Assembly (NCBI GenBank): GCA_001443485.1
Contig: LDXQ01000016.1
Coordinates: 1-41,337 of the forward strand
DNA length: 41,337 bases
Reading direction: 5' to 3'
DNA from: Candidatus Sysuimicrobiota bacterium CSP1-3
GTDB lineage: Bacteria; Sysuimicrobiota; Sysuimicrobiia; Sysuimicrobiales; Humicultoraceae
Part shown: in pieces, positions 39,041-41,337 of the stretch
How the letters are laid out: each line of letters starts with the position of its first letter
Position numbering within the stretch: the stretch's first letter is position 1
Notes under the pieces: generated by a model
Database searches by the model: none
Told to the model about the DNA's origin: nothing
The model's input: the letters and a program-made list of their open reading frames with translations, nothing else
Position numbers and translations under genes: made by a program

Positions 39041-39907
39041 ATGGAGATCATCGTCGCCAAACATATGGGGTTTTGCGGGGGCGTCAAGCGCGCCGTAGAG
39101 ATGGCGCAGGGCGCCGCGCAGCAGGCCGATGGTCCCGTCTTCACGTGGGGGCCGCTGATCCACAATCCCCAGGTCGTCCAGCGACTGCAGGCCGAAGGCG
39201 TCCAACTCACGGAGCAGTTGAACGGACTCGAAGGCGAGGCCTTCGTCGTCTCCGCCTACGGCGTGGAGCACGCCGTCCTGGAGCACGCCCGGGCCAAAGG
39301 GATGCGCGTCGTGGACGCCACCTGCCCGGTGGTGATCCGCGCCCACCAACTCGCCTACAAACTCGCCGACGAGGGCTACCAGCTCATCGTCGTCGGCGAC
39401 CACGGCCACCCGGAGATGGTCACGCTGAAGGAAGTCCTCGGCGACAAGGTGACCATCGTGCACACGCTGGAGGAGGCGCGGCGGGTCAAGGTCCGCGGGA
39501 AGGTCGGCGTGATGTCGCAGACGACCCAGTCGCTGGAGAACTTCCGGCAGATCGTCGCCCACCTGGCCGTGCGGGCCAAGGAACTGAAGGTCCTCAACAC
39601 CCTCTGCCCGGCGATCACCGTGCGCCAGGAGGAGGCGGAGCGCCTCGTCGAAGAGGTGGATGCGCTCGTGGTGGTCGGCGGCCACGGCAGCAGCAACACG
39701 ACCCGCCTGACCGAACTCGGCCGCACCCACGCCGTGACCACCTACCACATCGAGGTGCCCGACGAACTCGATCCCGCCTGGTTTGCGGGCGTGGAGAAGG
39801 TCGGCGTGATGTCCGGCGCCTCTACCCCCGACTGGATCATCACCCAGGTGCTGCACCGCCTGCAGGAGATCGGGGACGCTCAAGCCGTAAACGCCGCCGT
39901 CTCCTGA
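39041..39907 (+). CDS. ispH: 4-hydroxy-3-methylbut-2-enyl diphosphate reductase
   Basis: This 288-residue iron-sulfur enzyme of the MEP pathway makes IPP and DMAPP. The three cluster Cys are present: Cys12 in 'MGFCGGVKRAVE', Cys95 in 'VDATCPVV' and Cys189 in 'NTLCPAI'. So are His41 ('LIHNPQVV'), the 'HGHPE' with His123/Glu125, 'MSQTTQS' and 'GGHGSSNTTRL'. The third substrate-binding His, in the usual SAHGV motif, is Tyr here (Ser71-Ala-Tyr73-Gly-Val); the codon TAC differs from CAC by one base. The gene ends 17 bp before der. Confidence 0.96.
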   Translation: MEIIVAKHMGFCGGVKRAVEMAQGAAQQADGPVFTWGPLIHNPQVVQRLQAEGVQLTEQLNGLEGEAFVVSAYGVEHAVLEHARAKGMRVVDATCPVVIRAHQLAYKLADEGYQLIVVGDHGHPEMVTLKEVLGDKVTIVHTLEEARRVKVRGKVGVMSQTTQSLENFRQIVAHLAVRAKELKVLNTLCPAITVRQEEAERLVEEVDALVVVGGHGSSNTTRLTELGRTHAVTTYHIEVPDELDPAWFAGVEKVGVMSGASTPDWIITQVLHRLQEIGDAQAVNAAVS

Positions 39908-39924
39908 CTCCTGGGCCCGCCAGG

Positions 39925-41250
39925 ATGAGCCTCCCGGTCGTTGCCATCGTCGGCCGTCCCAATGTGGGCAAGTCCGAACTCTTCAACCGCCTGATCGGCC
40001 GCCGCCTGGCCATCGTCGAAGAAACGCCGGGGCTCACCCGGGACCGCAACTACGCCGAGTGCACCTGGGAGGGGCGGACCTTCCTGCTGGTGGATACCGG
40101 CGGGCTGATCTCCGGTGAAAGTGGCGAGCTCCCTGTCGAGGTGCGCCGGCAGACGCGGCGGGCGATCGAGGAGGCAGACGTTCTCCTCCTGGTCGTGGAC
40201 GCCCGCGCGGGACTGCTGCCCGGGGATGCCGAGGCGGCCGAGGTGCTGCGCCAGTCCCGCACGCCCGTCCTCCTGGTGGCAAACAAAGTGGATCACCCCA
40301 CGCACATGGACGGCATCTACGAGTTTCACGCGCTGGGCCTGGGGGAGCCGCTCCCCGTCTCCGCGATGCACGGGATCGGCACCGGTGACCTGCTCGACGA
40401 GGTGGTGGCTCTGCTTCCCGCGGAGGAGGCGGCGCCGACGGTCGCGGGCACGCGTGTCGCGGTGGTCGGACGTCCCAACGTGGGGAAGTCGTCGCTCGTC
40501 AACGCGTTCCTGGGCGAGGACCGGGTCATCGTGGCAGAGGCGCCGGGCACGACGCGCGACGCCGTGGACACGCGGCTGGAGTACCAGGGACGGCCCTTCG
40601 TCTTCGTCGATACGGCCGGCCTGCGCCGGCCCTCGCGCGTGGAAGATGCCGTCGAACGCTACAGCGTCAGCCGAGCGCGGACCGCATTCGAGCGGGCGGA
40701 AGTGGCCATCCTGGTGCTGGACGCGACTGAGGGCGTGGCCGACCAGGACCAGCACATCGCCCGTGACATCGCCGACGCGGGGCGCGCGATGCTCGTCGCG
40801 CTGAACAAGTGGGATCTGGTCCCGGAAGAGCGCCGGGTGCAGGAGGAGATCCGTCGCCGCGTTCGGCACGCGCTGCGGTTCGTGGCCTACGCGCCGGTAC
40901 GCCCGGTGTCGGCGAAGCAGCGCAGCGGGACCGGCGAGCTGCTCACGGCAACAACCCGTGTCGCCGATGCCTACGCCTTCCGCGTCGCCACCGGCCCGCT
41001 GAACCGCGCGGTGGAGGCCGCGGAGACCACCACGCCGCCCCCGGCGGACGCGCGCGGGCGGCGGGTGAAGATCCTCTACGCGACACAGGTGCGCGCCGCA
41101 CCACCGACCGTCGTCCTCTTCGTCAACAACCCCGACCTGATGCCGGAGAACTACCTGCGCTACCTCGAGCGGTCGCTGCGCGTGGCGTTTCCCCTGGAAG
41201 GGACCCCGCTGCGCTTCATCCTCCGGAGGAGGGGGCAGGGGAGGACATGA
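39925..41250 (+). CDS. der: GTPase Der (EngA), ribosome assembly
   Basis: The ATG at 39925, with CAGG just upstream, gives 441 residues; the track start is inside ispH. Two tandem GTPase domains are present: G1 'GRPNVGKSELFNRLIG' and 'GRPNVGKSSLVNAFLG', G3 'DTGGL' and 'DTAGL', G4 'NKVD' and 'NKWD'. The C-terminal KH-like domain reads 'GRRVKILYATQVRAAPPTVVLFVN'. Der acts in late 50S ribosomal subunit assembly. Its stop overlaps the next gene (ATGA). Confidence 0.98.
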   Translation: MSLPVVAIVGRPNVGKSELFNRLIGRRLAIVEETPGLTRDRNYAECTWEGRTFLLVDTGGLISGESGELPVEVRRQTRRAIEEADVLLLVVDARAGLLPGDAEAAEVLRQSRTPVLLVANKVDHPTHMDGIYEFHALGLGEPLPVSAMHGIGTGDLLDEVVALLPAEEAAPTVAGTRVAVVGRPNVGKSSLVNAFLGEDRVIVAEAPGTTRDAVDTRLEYQGRPFVFVDTAGLRRPSRVEDAVERYSVSRARTAFERAEVAILVLDATEGVADQDQHIARDIADAGRAMLVALNKWDLVPEERRVQEEIRRRVRHALRFVAYAPVRPVSAKQRSGTGELLTATTRVADAYAFRVATGPLNRAVEAAETTTPPPADARGRRVKILYATQVRAAPPTVVLFVNNPDLMPENYLRYLERSLRVAFPLEGTPLRFILRRRGQGRT

Positions 41251-41337
41251 GCTGGACGCGGCGGATTGTCTGGCTCATCGTCGCGATGACCCTGTTGCGG
41301 ATCGTCCTCGCCGTGACGGTTCCGCTCATCGACGACG
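41247..41337 (+). CDS. Start of a membrane protein, possibly glycosyltransferase family 39 (3' truncated)
   Basis: Thirty codons are visible, starting with an ATGA overlap on der: a basic start, then 'IVWLIVAMTLLRIVLAVTVPLIDD', a membrane helix ending in acidic residues. GT39-type (dolichyl-phosphate-mannose mannosyltransferase-like) proteins often open this way, with the acidic DD(E) just after the first helix. Too little remains to be sure; a PlsY is also common after der but does not fit this start. Confidence 0.45.
   Translation, partial: MSWTRRIVWLIVAMTLLRIVLAVTVPLIDD

Noticed and set aside
39073-39924. Long N-terminal extension of der in the ORF track (284 residues)
   Set aside because: It runs antisense-like, Arg/Gly-rich, through ispH in another frame. 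The conserved Der sequence starts at 39925.

Overview
The window is about 41 kb of GC-rich, gene-dense bacterial chromosome with short intergenic gaps, many 1-4 nt ATGA/GTGA overlaps and frequent GTG starts. I see no phage, insertion sequence, CRISPR array or plasmid gene. The chromosome-biology genes point to a deep-branching Terrabacteria-type lineage: ScpA/ScpB, a HrcA-type CIRCE operator on groEL, DUF881, a SigB/FliA-type sigma factor, and the order cmk-plsC-(...)-ispH-der. An Armatimonadota or CSP1-3/Sysuimicrobiota-like genome is my best guess. That is inference from gene content and no tree was run.

Layout. 1-0.7 kb: end of a pilus-type operon (C-terminus of a PilX-like protein, then a GspH/FimT pseudopilin). 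0.8-6.1 kb: MoxR ATPase, DUF58, two BatA-like VWA proteins and an S41 protease in one operon. 6.2-8.5 kb: tRNA-Arg, a secreted cupredoxin, and a sigma factor overlapping an ankyrin protein. 8.5-13.7 kb (minus strand): a membrane-anchored EEP phosphodiesterase, a flavoprotein oxidoreductase overlapping a cyclic-nucleotide-binding-domain protein, a secreted beta-propeller and tRNA-His. 14.0-19.0 kb: an SsuABC/NMT1-type ABC importer with a PaaK/LuxE-like adenylating enzyme inside the operon, followed by a tandem duplicate binding-protein gene that is now a pseudogene. 19.2-21.8 kb: groEL with CIRCE and terminator, then DUF881. 21.9-25.1 kb: a candidate structured small RNA, an SLC13/RCK permease and a thiolase. 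25.3-30.7 kb: SdpI-like protein, lysA, M50 protease, scpA, scpB, a D,D-carboxypeptidase and a collapsed citE-like remnant. 30.7-34.6 kb: PspC; csaA and a BtuF-like receptor diverging from a 22-bp intergenic region; a BtuD-like ATPase fused in frame to CMP kinase; plsC. 34.6-38.5 kb (minus strand): a four-gene run of ferritin-like diiron protein, HMG-CoA reductase, lipid kinase and transglutaminase-like protein. 38.6-41.3 kb: a thioredoxin-fold protein, ispH, der and the start of a membrane protein.

How the genes fit together. Most of the window is housekeeping: chromosome segregation, lysine/DAP synthesis, cell-wall and lipid synthesis, and GTPase-dependent ribosome assembly. The parts that look least ordinary are the diiron protein-HMGR-lipid kinase-transglutaminase operon in a genome that also encodes ispH of the MEP pathway; the importer that carries its own acyl-activating enzyme; the ATPase-CMP kinase fusion next to a receptor gene with no permease; a candidate stand-alone RNA with its own promoter, helices and terminator; and a recurring TANNNT-7 nt-start arrangement that suggests leaderless transcripts, including a symmetric -10 shared by two divergent genes. 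Three decaying genes (the second binding protein, the citE-like remnant and possibly an ATP-grasp scrap) show ongoing small-scale gene loss.
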